From: Brassica napus
Taxonomy: Eukaryota > Streptophyta > Magnoliopsida > Brassicales > Brassicaceae
DNA length: 64,000 bases
Reading direction: 5' to 3'
Assembly: GCF_020379485.1 (NCBI RefSeq)
Contig: NW_026014817.1
Location: 1-64,000, forward strand
The position numbers and the translations under genes are program-made. Of this stretch, positions 45,389-54,290 are shown one piece after another. Under the pieces are notes generated by a model. It was given only the letters and a program-made list of their open reading frames with translations, was not told the origin of the DNA and made no database searches. Each line of letters starts with the position of its first letter. The stretch's first letter is position 1.

Positions 45389-45914
45389 TGAGAGTTTTAG
45401 AGAATTAATGTGAGAGTTTAAGGAGGATTTGTGAAGAGATTAGAGAAGAACTAGGTTAATCCGTGAGGGAGAGAGTGAGATTGACAAAGAGAATAATAGA
45501 GAACTCTTTTCCCTTGAATTCATTTGTTTATGGGAACAACCCATTTATAGAACTCTTACAGCAAGATGTCGACATTAAGGAAACAATAAACAAAGAGGTT
45601 AAGACAAAGGAGAGATGGGCAGAGTGGTCCTGGATAGTGACAGGTCCTAACGGGTGGGAAGACTTTGAATCCTTAACCAGACCCGTGACCTGCACTCCCA
45701 ATGGTTCCCCACTTTCCTTAGGCGATTCCAAACATTCTTCTTGCCTTCTTCTCTTCTACATCAGTCACTCTTATGCCTTGCACTCCAAGTTAGGGTTGTC
45801 TTGTACGGACAGACTTGTCTTGCAAGGTAAGTTGAGTGATTGCTTGATCCGGATGTAATTGTTCCCCTCTTGCTTCTTACTTCATTCTCCTCTCTTTATT
45901 GCTTCATGTCAACA
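45389..45914 (-). repeat. E5 5' LTR (526 bp)
   Basis: Paired with 34313-34838. TATA-like TTCTATAAAT (minus) is at 45543-45552, and a TTGTACGGA box at 45801-45809. The 45209-45376 leader is non-coding. Confidence 0.92.
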
Positions 45915-46471
45915 CATAGCATGTGCTGGATGAGGCCACTGTAACTTGCATTCAACGTGAGCAGCAACCCAAAGACCTTGTCCTGCTCACGTCTCTCATT
46001 TAGAAGCTCTGGATCAACCGTGCTTGGCCTCAGCATCTCCAACTCAGACCAAAGAGACCTGAACCTCCCCAAGTGCTTAGTGAACTCCGTGTCATCTTGA
46101 GTTAACCCATTGATTGCCTTCTTGACTTCAAACACTCGGTTCAGGTTAGAAGTGTTTCCATACACTTTCTGTAGAGTATCCCACAGCTCCTTGGCTGTCT
46201 CACAGTAGCTATAAGCATCTAGTATAGCCGGCTCCAAAGAGGCATGAAGGACTGACATCTCCATCATGTCTTCTTGTTGCCACTTCTCTACAACACTCTC
46301 CTCGGGGCTCTCCTTTTCACCCTCCTGAGTAATCGCCATTGGAGCCTCACCAGATGCGATATGCTTCCACAAACCCTTGCTTCCCACAGCAGTCTTCACC
46401 ATCCTAGACCAGACTAGGTAGTTGGTTCCTTTGAATGTCACCGCGACCTTCATCTTCATGCCACTCTCCAT
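45915..46471 (-). CDS. E3 gag, N-terminal part
   Basis: ATG at 46469-46471 (MESGMKMKVAVTFKGTNYLV). It encodes the Copia gag N-terminal domain (LVWSRMVKTAVGSKGLWKHI, FTKHLGRFRSLWSELEMLRP) up to LIQHML, where E5 is inserted. It continues in frame at 34307. The leader 46472-46717 is non-coding. Confidence 0.9.
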
Positions 46472-46733
46472 CTTGAAGAGCTTGACGTCTATAGCTTGAA
46501 CAACCGGTTAGATCTTGTACTGAGAACCCACGCTGCTCTCTAGAACACAGATTCACTCTTGAGTCTTCAAATGAACCTCCCACGGACCACCAAGACACAC
46601 GCAAAACACCTTGAGCTTTTGAACTCTCAAGAAACTCTCAAACACACTCACTTGTTCTCTTAAAGTTTCAAATTTGAATCCTTAAGAGAATCACTCACGA
46701 ACTCAGATTGCAATCAACCTGGCTCTGATACCA

Positions 46734-47316
46734 TATGACTTTTAGGAATGTAAAGGATTATCTGAGTTTAGAAAGGATTAGAGAAGGAGAATAAGAGATT
46801 AAGAGACAACTTAGAGACTAATGGAGAATCATAGTGAAATGAGTAAAGAGAAAGATTGTTTAGAACTGTCTAATCTTTATTAAGGGATGAGATTACATAT
46901 ATATAGGTCCATACACTTAGGGTTTTCGAAATCATAAAGCTAAGTAAGCATGTAGAGTCAAAGAGGAGCCTAAGCTTTAATTTGAACCAGCCAATGAGTG
47001 TCTTCACACGTTTGGAGCATCTTCTTGATCCAAGACTAGATGCTCTTCCTTTCCAGCTCTTGCCAGCCTGTCCTAGCTGTCAAGCCGCGTCTCCCTTATC
47101 CTCTCAACGTTCGGATAAGGTCTTGGCCGAGTGTAACTTAAGCTCAGTACATGGAAGTTACTTGGATAGTTACTTGGTCTCTTTTACCTTGTACGGATGA
47201 TCACTTGTACGGCCTTGTACGGATGATCAACCCATTCCTCCTCTTCACCTCTTTGCTCTCTGTATGTTCTCAACTCCTTTGTGTCTTTACCTCAAATGTC
47301 TCAACTCATCTCAACA
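46734..47316 (-). repeat. E3 5' LTR (583 bp)
   Basis: Paired with 22699-23281. TATA-like CTATATATATG (minus) is at about 46896-46906. Three SPL-type boxes (two of them exact TCCGTACAA on the minus strand) are at 47189-47197, 47205-47213 and 47215-47223. Confidence 0.92.
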
Positions 47317-47321
47317 CAGCA

Positions 47322-47746
47322 TCTCCCCAAAATCGTTTTGGGACATTTGCATGAAGCATCATCGACCTAGCAACCTCCATCAAGTGCCTATTCTTCCTCT
47401 CAGCTACACCATTCTGCTGTGGTGTGTAGGGACAACTGGTCTGATGCACAATCCCATGCTTGGCTAGATGACTCTTGAAGGCATTGCTGATGTATTCACC
47501 TCCGTTGTCTGATCTCAGTACCTTCACAGTAGCATTGTATTGATTAGATACATATGCTTGGAAGTTCATAAAAGCTTCTAGCACCCTATATTTAGATGGG
47601 AGCAATGTGAGCCATGTATACTTAGACTTCTCATCAATGAATGTCACAAAGTATTTATGGCTGTCTCTAGACATGCATGGAGCGGTCCACACATCCGAGT
47701 GAACTAGATCAAAGCAATGCTCATACGTAGTCTCAGATGTTGGGAA
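47322..47746 (-). pseudogene. E1 integrase core fragment between E3 and E7
   Basis: An open 141-codon piece with CFDLVHSDVWTAP, FVTFIDEKSKYTW, RSDNGGEYI and NGVAERKNRHLMEV, i.e. the catalytic DDE core. It continues at 22698 across E3 and at 51779 across E7. One unusual residue is Tyr in PSKYRVLEAF, where sisters have Asp. Confidence 0.9.
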
Positions 47747-48941
47747 TGTTGGAAAAGCTATGAATAGCTAAGAACATGAACTCACTCTTTAAGAATGGAA
47801 GAGACAATCAACTTGTGATTGAATCCTCTCAGCAAAATAATCTACACAACCATCTGAATCTAGAGAGATTAAGTGGCTGTGAGATTGATACAATAATTAG
47901 AATTAAACTAAGAACAGATTAAAGACTCTAGTTTGAATCTATTCCTTGAGAAGTGACACAACACTTTCAGTTTGTTCACTTAAGGAGAATAGGAATTAGA
48001 ATCAGTAAGCTAGAGTTTAAGATAAATAAAAGAAGAGTTTAGAGTTAATTTTAGAGTGAATGGGCAAGCAAGGATCTGCCCTTAGGCAGTCCCAAAATCG
48101 TGTAGCACTTAACTCTCTACATTGTGAAGAATTTGAAGAACACTTAGTAAAGAGATGAGTGATACACGAATTTTATATAAGCTTGTCTCTTATTTCTTGT
48201 GTGTTCATTACAATGAGGCTGCCTCTTTATTTATAGAGGAGAGCCTTAGGTTTTACAGCAGCAGCAACAAGACAAAGGAGAGATTAAACTAATACTATCC
48301 TAGGAAATGAATAAACAAAGCTATTAGGAAGCAGCCAAGGAGGATGAGAACAGGAAGAGGCACGACCAGATGAGGAGAAAGGGACAGGAGAGAGGTTGGC
48401 ACAGCTTGCTTAAGTGAAAGTGACAGGCCAGTTGCTTCTCCAAAGCACCACATGTGACTTTCCTTGCTTCAATTCAAACCAGATCTTTTCCCTTGACTCT
48501 CCAACGGTCATAAGCTTATTTAAACTTCAAATCTGCTTCAGAATATCAAGCTGGACGAGCTCACTACTTTCCTTGCCTTCCAAGTCACTCTAGGTTAAGC
48601 TTGGTTACTTGGAAGCCAAGACTGTACGGACTGCCTTGTACAGCAAGGTTGTATGTACCAGACTCTGTTCAAGTACCTCTTCTTCTCTTGTTTCATTTGT
48701 TGGCTCCTTTCCTTGATGCACAAGTCTTGAATACTTGCAACACACTTCATGACTCTACAGCCTCCTTCTCTTCTTGCACACACGCCTTGATCATCTTTTC
48801 ATTGTCTTGGCCGTGTGATCACTCTCTTGAGGCTTGTTCATGGCTAGGATAGCTTCTTCTTCTTTAGTTTGATGTGGAGATGCTTGGCCTTCACTTCCTT
48901 TGTTTGGCCTTCACATCTCCTTGTCTTGCTTCACTTTAATA
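47747..48941 (-). repeat. E7 3' LTR (1195 bp)
   Basis: On the minus strand it begins TATTAAAGTGAAG and ends TTTTCCAACA. The frames of 60-80 codons in it occur in both LTRs and show no domain. Confidence 0.92.
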
Positions 48942-50566
48942 CCCTCCCTCAAGGTTGGGCTTTGGAAGCCATTGGTTCCAAAGGCCAAGCTTGCAACACG
49001 CAAATGACTACCTCATTAAAAACCTCACCATGTAAAACCACTTGGGATAAAACCATGATGAGGACAAAAAGAGTATAGCCTTCACGGTGCAATGGATAGC
49101 TATGACCTTGGCTTTATTTGAAGTGAGCTTGAAGCTTCTTTGATCTATGATCTGAATGCGGCTTGAACTTGTCTTTGAACCGCCAAAAGGACTCATGGCT
49201 TGAGCCATGATCTGAACTGATTGCTTAGGGTGTTGACGCCATGATTTGAACTTGTGCAACACCTCTTTCTTCTTGATGCTTCACATGAAGCCTACTGACC
49301 CTTAGCTAACATCTTGCTGGTGAGTTGATTCATCACTTTCCTACAGCCACTTCTCCTCAAGATCTTCTTGTCTTGGGTCCATGAATCTGAGGCCATTGGT
49401 TCTAACCCCCAAAGCTTGCTTCTGATGCTGCTCTAGATCAACCGAACTTGCATTGTCTTCTTGAGACAACCAAGCACAAACACCAATCACCATTCTTAAA
49501 CTTAGAACCTGTTGAGTATGGACAGATTCAAAGCACAAAATTAGTGAGTGATGGAGAGAATAAAGTAACCAGAGAATAAGTAACCAGAGTATTTGAGAAT
49601 AAGTAACAGAAGTATGAGAGAATATTAGAGAATAATGGAGAGTAAGAGTATGGTGGAGAATGAGAGTTTTGCGGAAGCAGATTGCAGTCCATGGCCTTCA
49701 AGCTTCATGGCTGATCACAATGCTGGTGAGGCATGAACATCCCACCAGTTAACACATTTTTAAAGCATTTTCGAAATCAGATTACTCAAGAATCTGTTCA
49801 AAACATTTTAAGATTTTTTTTTTTTTTTTTTAAATCCTTTCAAAGAGCATTTCTTTAAATCTGAAATTCAAATGCTCTTACAAATCAATTTTCTTCAAAT
49901 CATCATCAATCTTTCTCCCTCCCTCAAGCATTGGTTTCATTAGACATAAAGTCTTTTACCAAGTTTGAAAATATTAAGAGACAAAGGGTAGAAAAGGATG
50001 ATAATGTTTGAGACAAAACCAGCAAGAACTTCATCTTTTAAAACTGTTTTTAAAGCACAAAACAGATGAAGTCTTTTGTTTCATTTCCCTCCCTTAGCCT
50101 TGGATTAGGATCCCAACTCAAGATCAGAACCACAGCTTACACATGGGAGAGAAGAAACCAAAACAGAACTCCATCTTGTCTTCTTTAAAGAAATCATTAG
50201 ACAAGATGAAGAACACAAAATATTTTTGAAATCGATTTTTTTTTTTTTCAAGAGTTCTTCAAGATACAAGTTTAATCTTTTCTCCCTCCCTCAAGCTGAC
50301 ATGAACAGATTTTTAATCTTTCATCCAAAGGATTAAACAATGAGGAGATAAAGGCGAGAGTCATTGATTAAAAAAAAAACATTAAAGCCTTGCATCTTAA
50401 AGAAACTCACAGATTTTGAATACATACTTCATCTACACTCTCTACTGTCCAAGTTTTGAATCCCAGCCACACAGCTCATCAAAAACGAATTTAAAGGAGA
50501 AAGAGAGAGAGATTCAGATGAAGAAATTGACAAAAGAAGTGAGTTCAGCCCAAGAAGAGCAACAAA
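48942..50566 (-). other. E7 internal region, non-coding, with repeated polypurine-like tracts
   Basis: The shared stem-loop is at 49010-49075, with stem CCTCATCATG/CATGGTGAGG and apex CCCAAGTGG. The PPT hairpin is at about 48950-48990. Polypurine-like tracts (minus AGGGAGGGAG type) recur near 49916-49927, 50090-50101 and 50280-50293, in addition to the true one. T-runs are at about 49816-49831 and 50239-50249. I see no coding potential. Confidence 0.7.
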
Positions 50567-50578
50567 GCTCTGATACCA

Positions 50579-51773
50579 TGTTGGAAAAGCTATGAATAGC
50601 TAAGAACATGAACTCACTCTTTAAGAATGGAAGAGACAATCAACTTGTGATTGAATCCTCTCAGCAAAATAATCTACACAACCATCTGAATCTAGAGAGA
50701 TTAAGTGGCTGTGAGATTGATACAATAATTAGAATTAAACTAAGAACAGATTAAAGACTCTAGTTTGAATCTATTCCTTGAGAAGTGACACAACACTTTC
50801 AGTTTGTTCACTTAAGGAGAATAGGAATTAGAATCAGTAAGCTAGAGTTTAAGATAAATAAAAGAAGAGTTTAGAGTTAATTTTAGAGTGAATGGGCAAG
50901 CAAGGATCTGCCCTTAGGCAGTCCCAAAATCGTGTAGCACTTAACTCTCTACATTGTGAAGAATTTGAAGAACACTTAGTAAAGAGATGAGTGATACACG
51001 AATTTTATATAAGCTTGTCTCTTATTTCTTGTGTGTTCATTACAATGAGGCTGCCTCTTTATTTATAGAGGAGAGCCTTAGGTTTTACAGCAGCAGCAAC
51101 AAGACAAAGGAGAGATTAAACTAATACTATCCTAGGAAATGAATAAACAAAGCTATTAGGAAGCAGCCAAGGAGGATGAGAACAGGAAGAGGCACGACCA
51201 GATGAGGAGAAAGGGACAGGAGAGAGGTTGGCACAGCTTGCTTAAGTGAAAGTGACAGGCCAGTTGCTTCTCCAAAGCACCACATGTGACTTTCCTTGCT
51301 TCAATTCAAACCAGATCTTTTCCCTTGACTCTCCAACGGTCATAAGCTTATTTAAACTTCAAATCTGCTTCAGAATATCAAGCTGGACGAGCTCACTACT
51401 TTCCTTGCCTTCCAAGTCACTCTAGGTTAAGCTTGGTTACTTGGAAGCCAAGACTGTACGGACTGCCTTGTACAGCAAGGTTGTATGTACCAGACTCTGT
51501 TCAAGTACCTCTTCTTCTCTTGTTTCATTTGTTGGCTCCTTTCCTTGATGCACAAGTCTTGAATACTTGCAACACACTTCATGACTCTACAGCCTCCTTC
51601 TCTTCTTGCACACACGCCTTGATCATCTTTTCATTGTCTTGGCCGTGTGATCACTCTCTTGAGGCTTGTTCATGGCTAGGATAGCTTCTTCTTCTTTAGT
51701 TTGATGTGGAGATGCTTGGCCTTCACTTCCTTTGTTTGGCCTTCACATCTCCTTGTCTTGCTTCACTTTAATA
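50579..51773 (-). repeat. E7 5' LTR (1195 bp)
   Basis: Identical by eye to 47747-48941. TATA-like CTCTATAAAT (minus) is at 51061-51070, and a TCCGTACAG box at 51454-51462 (minus). Confidence 0.92.
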
Positions 51774-51806
51774 GGGAAAACAGTCCTACAATGCGTTCCT
51801 AATATG

Positions 51807-52804
51807 TGTTGAACTGAAGAGAAGATGGAGCTTGTACAATGCTAAGGCAAGCTCTAGAAGATGTCCAGAAGAGTTCAATCAAGCTTCAGGAGTGCCCTGA
51901 AGTTTCTATCATTGAGAAGTTAAGTCCAGGAGAGACTTAGACTGATCTTAGGAAGGCTTTGGAGAAGTTTGGGAGAAGTTGGATGAAGGTACAAAGCTAG
52001 GGAAGCTGTACGGACAGTACGGCCTTTTACGGCTATGTACGGCCATGGGAGATTCACAAAGGAGTCTGGTTCAACCAAGAAGAGAGTTAGGGCAATGTGC
52101 AAGAATAGGGAGAGTGGTACGGACAGGAGGTCCGTACCAATGACCGTACAACCATGTGGGCGCACCAACATGTTCCGGATCAACCTAAAATGGTGTCGTG
52201 CAGACTTAGGGTGCAAGAGAAGCTTGTCTGATCATTATGGACGTTGGAGGATAAGGCAAGGGAATATTCCAAGGGATAAATGAGCTGTGTATGCAAGCTG
52301 GAAAGGTAAAGGTGCTTTACCTTTACAGCCAAGACCAAACTACACCATCCATTCAAAAGGAGCAATCTGAGCCTTTCATTTAAACTAAAGACCAGCCAGC
52401 TAGCATCAGATCCTTGACTACATCTCATCCGCCCATTTCAAACCAAAGGATCTCCACTCTCCATTTCTTATCCTTAGCTTAGGGTTTCATGAGTTCTGTA
52501 ACCCATTTTCTATTTAAAGACCCTTTGAGGGCAATTTGTAATCTCTAAGAGAGAGAGGGGGATTTCCCCTCCTCCTTCATAATCTTATGATACTTTGTCT
52601 CTCTAAACTCTCTATTCTCTCATTCTTAATCTCTATACACGTTCTCAGACTTGTTACCAATCTCTTAGACTCTTAGACACCTAAACACTTAGACACATAA
52701 ACACTCATTAGTCTCTCTTCTTCTCAAATCGCTCCCAAGCACTCTCTCTTTACCCATTTGGGTTTCACACACACATACAACCTGAGTACTCTTAAAATCT
52801 TATA
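51807..52804 (+). repeat. E8 5' LTR (998 bp)
   Basis: It begins TGTTGAACTGAAGAG and ends AAATCTTATA. CCGTAC/GTACGG boxes lie at 52018-52053 and 52116-52151. TATA-like CTATTTAAAG is at 52510-52519. The first ~150 bp is similar to the E6 LTR. Confidence 0.88.
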
Positions 52805-52971
52805 TGGTATCAGAGCCAGGTTCATTAGAACTTGGTTCCAGCTTCCGCTAAGCTCAAGGCTTACTCCCATGCCATTTCCAAACCAAGAAGAAGCTTCATG
52901 TTCATTTGGCTGTTCAACCTCTTCAAGAAGAAGGTGTGCTCATCAATGGCGTCCAGAAGCTGTCCTTGGTC

Positions 52972-53486
52972 TGTTGAGTTGAGTTAAGCATATAAGTGAG
53001 AAGAGAAGAGGAGTTGAGGAGATGAAGAGATGAGGCAGAGTGGAGTTTAGAGAGAGTATGGTACGGACGTCCGTACAAGGCCGTACAAGCCGTACAGTCC
53101 GTACCATCCAAGCCTCGACCAAAACTTACCATGCATTGCCCAAGTGAAATGGTAAACGCGGAAGAGTTACTCAAGAGGAGAAGGATCAGAACGTTGAGAG
53201 GATAAGGGAAGAGCATGCCAGGCTGTGACAGGCTGTAAGGAGAGAAAGCATGCGAGTCCTCTTATCCGTCCATCTCTAAAGCAACCTTTGACTCCACATG
53301 CTTCAATAGTGCCCATTTCGAGTTTTGGAAACCCTTGTAGCTCTCTTATAAATATGTAACCTCACTCATTAATAAAGAAATGGAGTTTTGAGTCTCTCTC
53401 TCTTAAGTCTCTCTCTTGTTCTTAATCTCCAATCTCTTTAATTCTCAGATTAGGCTTAATCACTCTTTAAATCACCAAATCTAATA
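52972..53486 (+). repeat. E9 5' LTR (515 bp)
   Basis: It begins TGTTGAGTTGAG and ends CTAATA (TG...TA). TATA-like TTATAAATAT is at 53346-53355. It is identical by eye to the visible 364 bp of the 3' LTR. Confidence 0.92.
53061..53105. promoter_or_regulatory. CCGTAC array with 16-bp palindrome in E9 U3
   Basis: GTACGGACGTCCGTAC (53061-53076) is a perfect palindrome. It overlaps TCCGTACAA (53070-53078), then GCCGTACAA (53080-53088), GCCGTACAG and TCCGTACC follow up to 53105. The spacing is nearly one helical turn. The site recurs in the 3' LTR near 63726-63770. Confidence 0.6.
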
Positions 53487-53615
53487 TGGTATCAGAGCCA
53501 GGTTCGTTCAAAAGGAGAGAGTGATTTCGTTTTTCTAAATGTTCTTGAGTGTTCTTGAGAGTTCTTGAGATTTGTTGAGAGCTAGATCCTTTAAAAGTCA
53601 AGTTTGTGTCTGTTG

Positions 53616-54136
53616 TATTGAGATGAGGAGATGAAGAGTTGATACATGGATAGAGGAAGGGATTTGGAGCAGGCAGTAACTTTGGAGATTTACCACAGTA
53701 ACTTTATTGTTACTGTGGTAACTGAGGTAAAAGACTTGGGAAGTTACCTTGCATCCATTTGGAGAGTGAAACACGCCAGGAGGAGTCTGGATAAGCAAGG
53801 AGGAGTTTGGATAAGGTCTGGTCAAGGTTAGAGAGGTTTAGACAGGCTGGCACCAGCTGGAAAGCTAAAGCAAGATACCCAAGCATGTGAGGAACCTTAT
53901 TGGCCAGTTTGAATCAAGCATCTTTGACTACACATGCCTCTTATCCTAGCTAGACTGAACCTGGACGAAATTATGTATCCCTAATCTATATGTGTTGTAA
54001 ACTCTCTCATTAATCAATCTAATGGAGTTTTGAGTCTCTCTCTCTATTCTCTCACTAAAATCTCTTAATCTCTTTAATCTTTTCATCTGATTATCCTTGA
54101 TTAGTGGAATCATGCTCTAATACACAAAAGTGTATA
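53616..54136 (+). repeat. E10 5' LTR (521 bp)
   Basis: It begins TATTGAGATGAGG and ends AAAGTGTATA. An inverted repeat TTACCACAGTAAC/GTTACTGTGGTAA is in U3 near 53687-53719. TATA-like TCTATATG is at about 53985-53992. It has no CCGTAC boxes. Confidence 0.92.
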
Positions 54137-54290
54137 TGGTATCAGAGCCAGGTTGCGCAAAGTGGGAGAGTGTGATTCCTTTTTCTTAAAAAAAATCTTG
54201 AGTGTTCTTGAGTGTTCTTGGTGTTCTTAACTTCTGGGTTTCATTATCTTGGTGGCGTGAGAGGTTCTGGTGAATTCAAATCATCTCAAC

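Larger units (their letters stand above)
34313..45914 (-). mobile_element. E5: Copia LTR retrotransposon inserted in E3, split by E6
   Basis: LTRs are 34313-34838 and 45389-45914 (526 bp), flanked by catag (34308-34312, 45915-45919). The primer site is 45377-45388 and the polypurine tract 34839-34853. Its internal region is nearly the same as that of E2, but the LTR is different apart from the ends. It has two coding lesions: TAG at 41139-41141 replacing a Trp in RNase H, and a one-base loss at about 44870 in gag. Its stop codon region is the E6 target site. Confidence 0.93.
22699..47316 (-). mobile_element. E3: Copia LTR retrotransposon inserted in E1, split by G2 and E5
   Basis: LTRs are 22699-23281 and 46734-47316 (583 bp each), flanked by cagca (22694-22698, 47317-47321). 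The primer site is about 46718-46733 and the polypurine tract 23282-23296. Internal pieces are 23282-25810, 32730-34312 and 45920-46733. The coding region has three lesions of its own: an 8-bp deletion near 23640, a 1-base deletion near 24709 and an in-frame TAG at 24826-24828. Yet the LTRs differ at only one site. Confidence 0.92.
47747..51773 (-). mobile_element. E7: compact non-coding LTR retrotransposon inserted in E1
   Basis: Two 1195-bp LTRs (47747-48941, 50579-51773), identical by eye, flank only 1637 bp. The target duplication is gggaa (47742-47746, 51774-51778). The primer site (minus) is 50567-50578 and the polypurine tract (minus CTTGAGGGAGGG) 48942-48956. These set the orientation, so LTR ends read TA...CA. 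There is no gag or pol similarity; it is a non-autonomous element, longer than typical TRIMs. Confidence 0.92.

Noticed and set aside
48601..48852. 83-codon frame repeated at 51433-51684 as a possible small gene pair
   Set aside because: Both lie at the same place in the two identical E7 LTRs, with no domain or family resemblance; duplication is due to the LTRs.
49816..49831. T-runs in E7 as poly(A) tails of nested LINE/SINE insertions
   Set aside because: No target duplication or LINE/SINE body is next to them; they look like simple low-complexity sequence.
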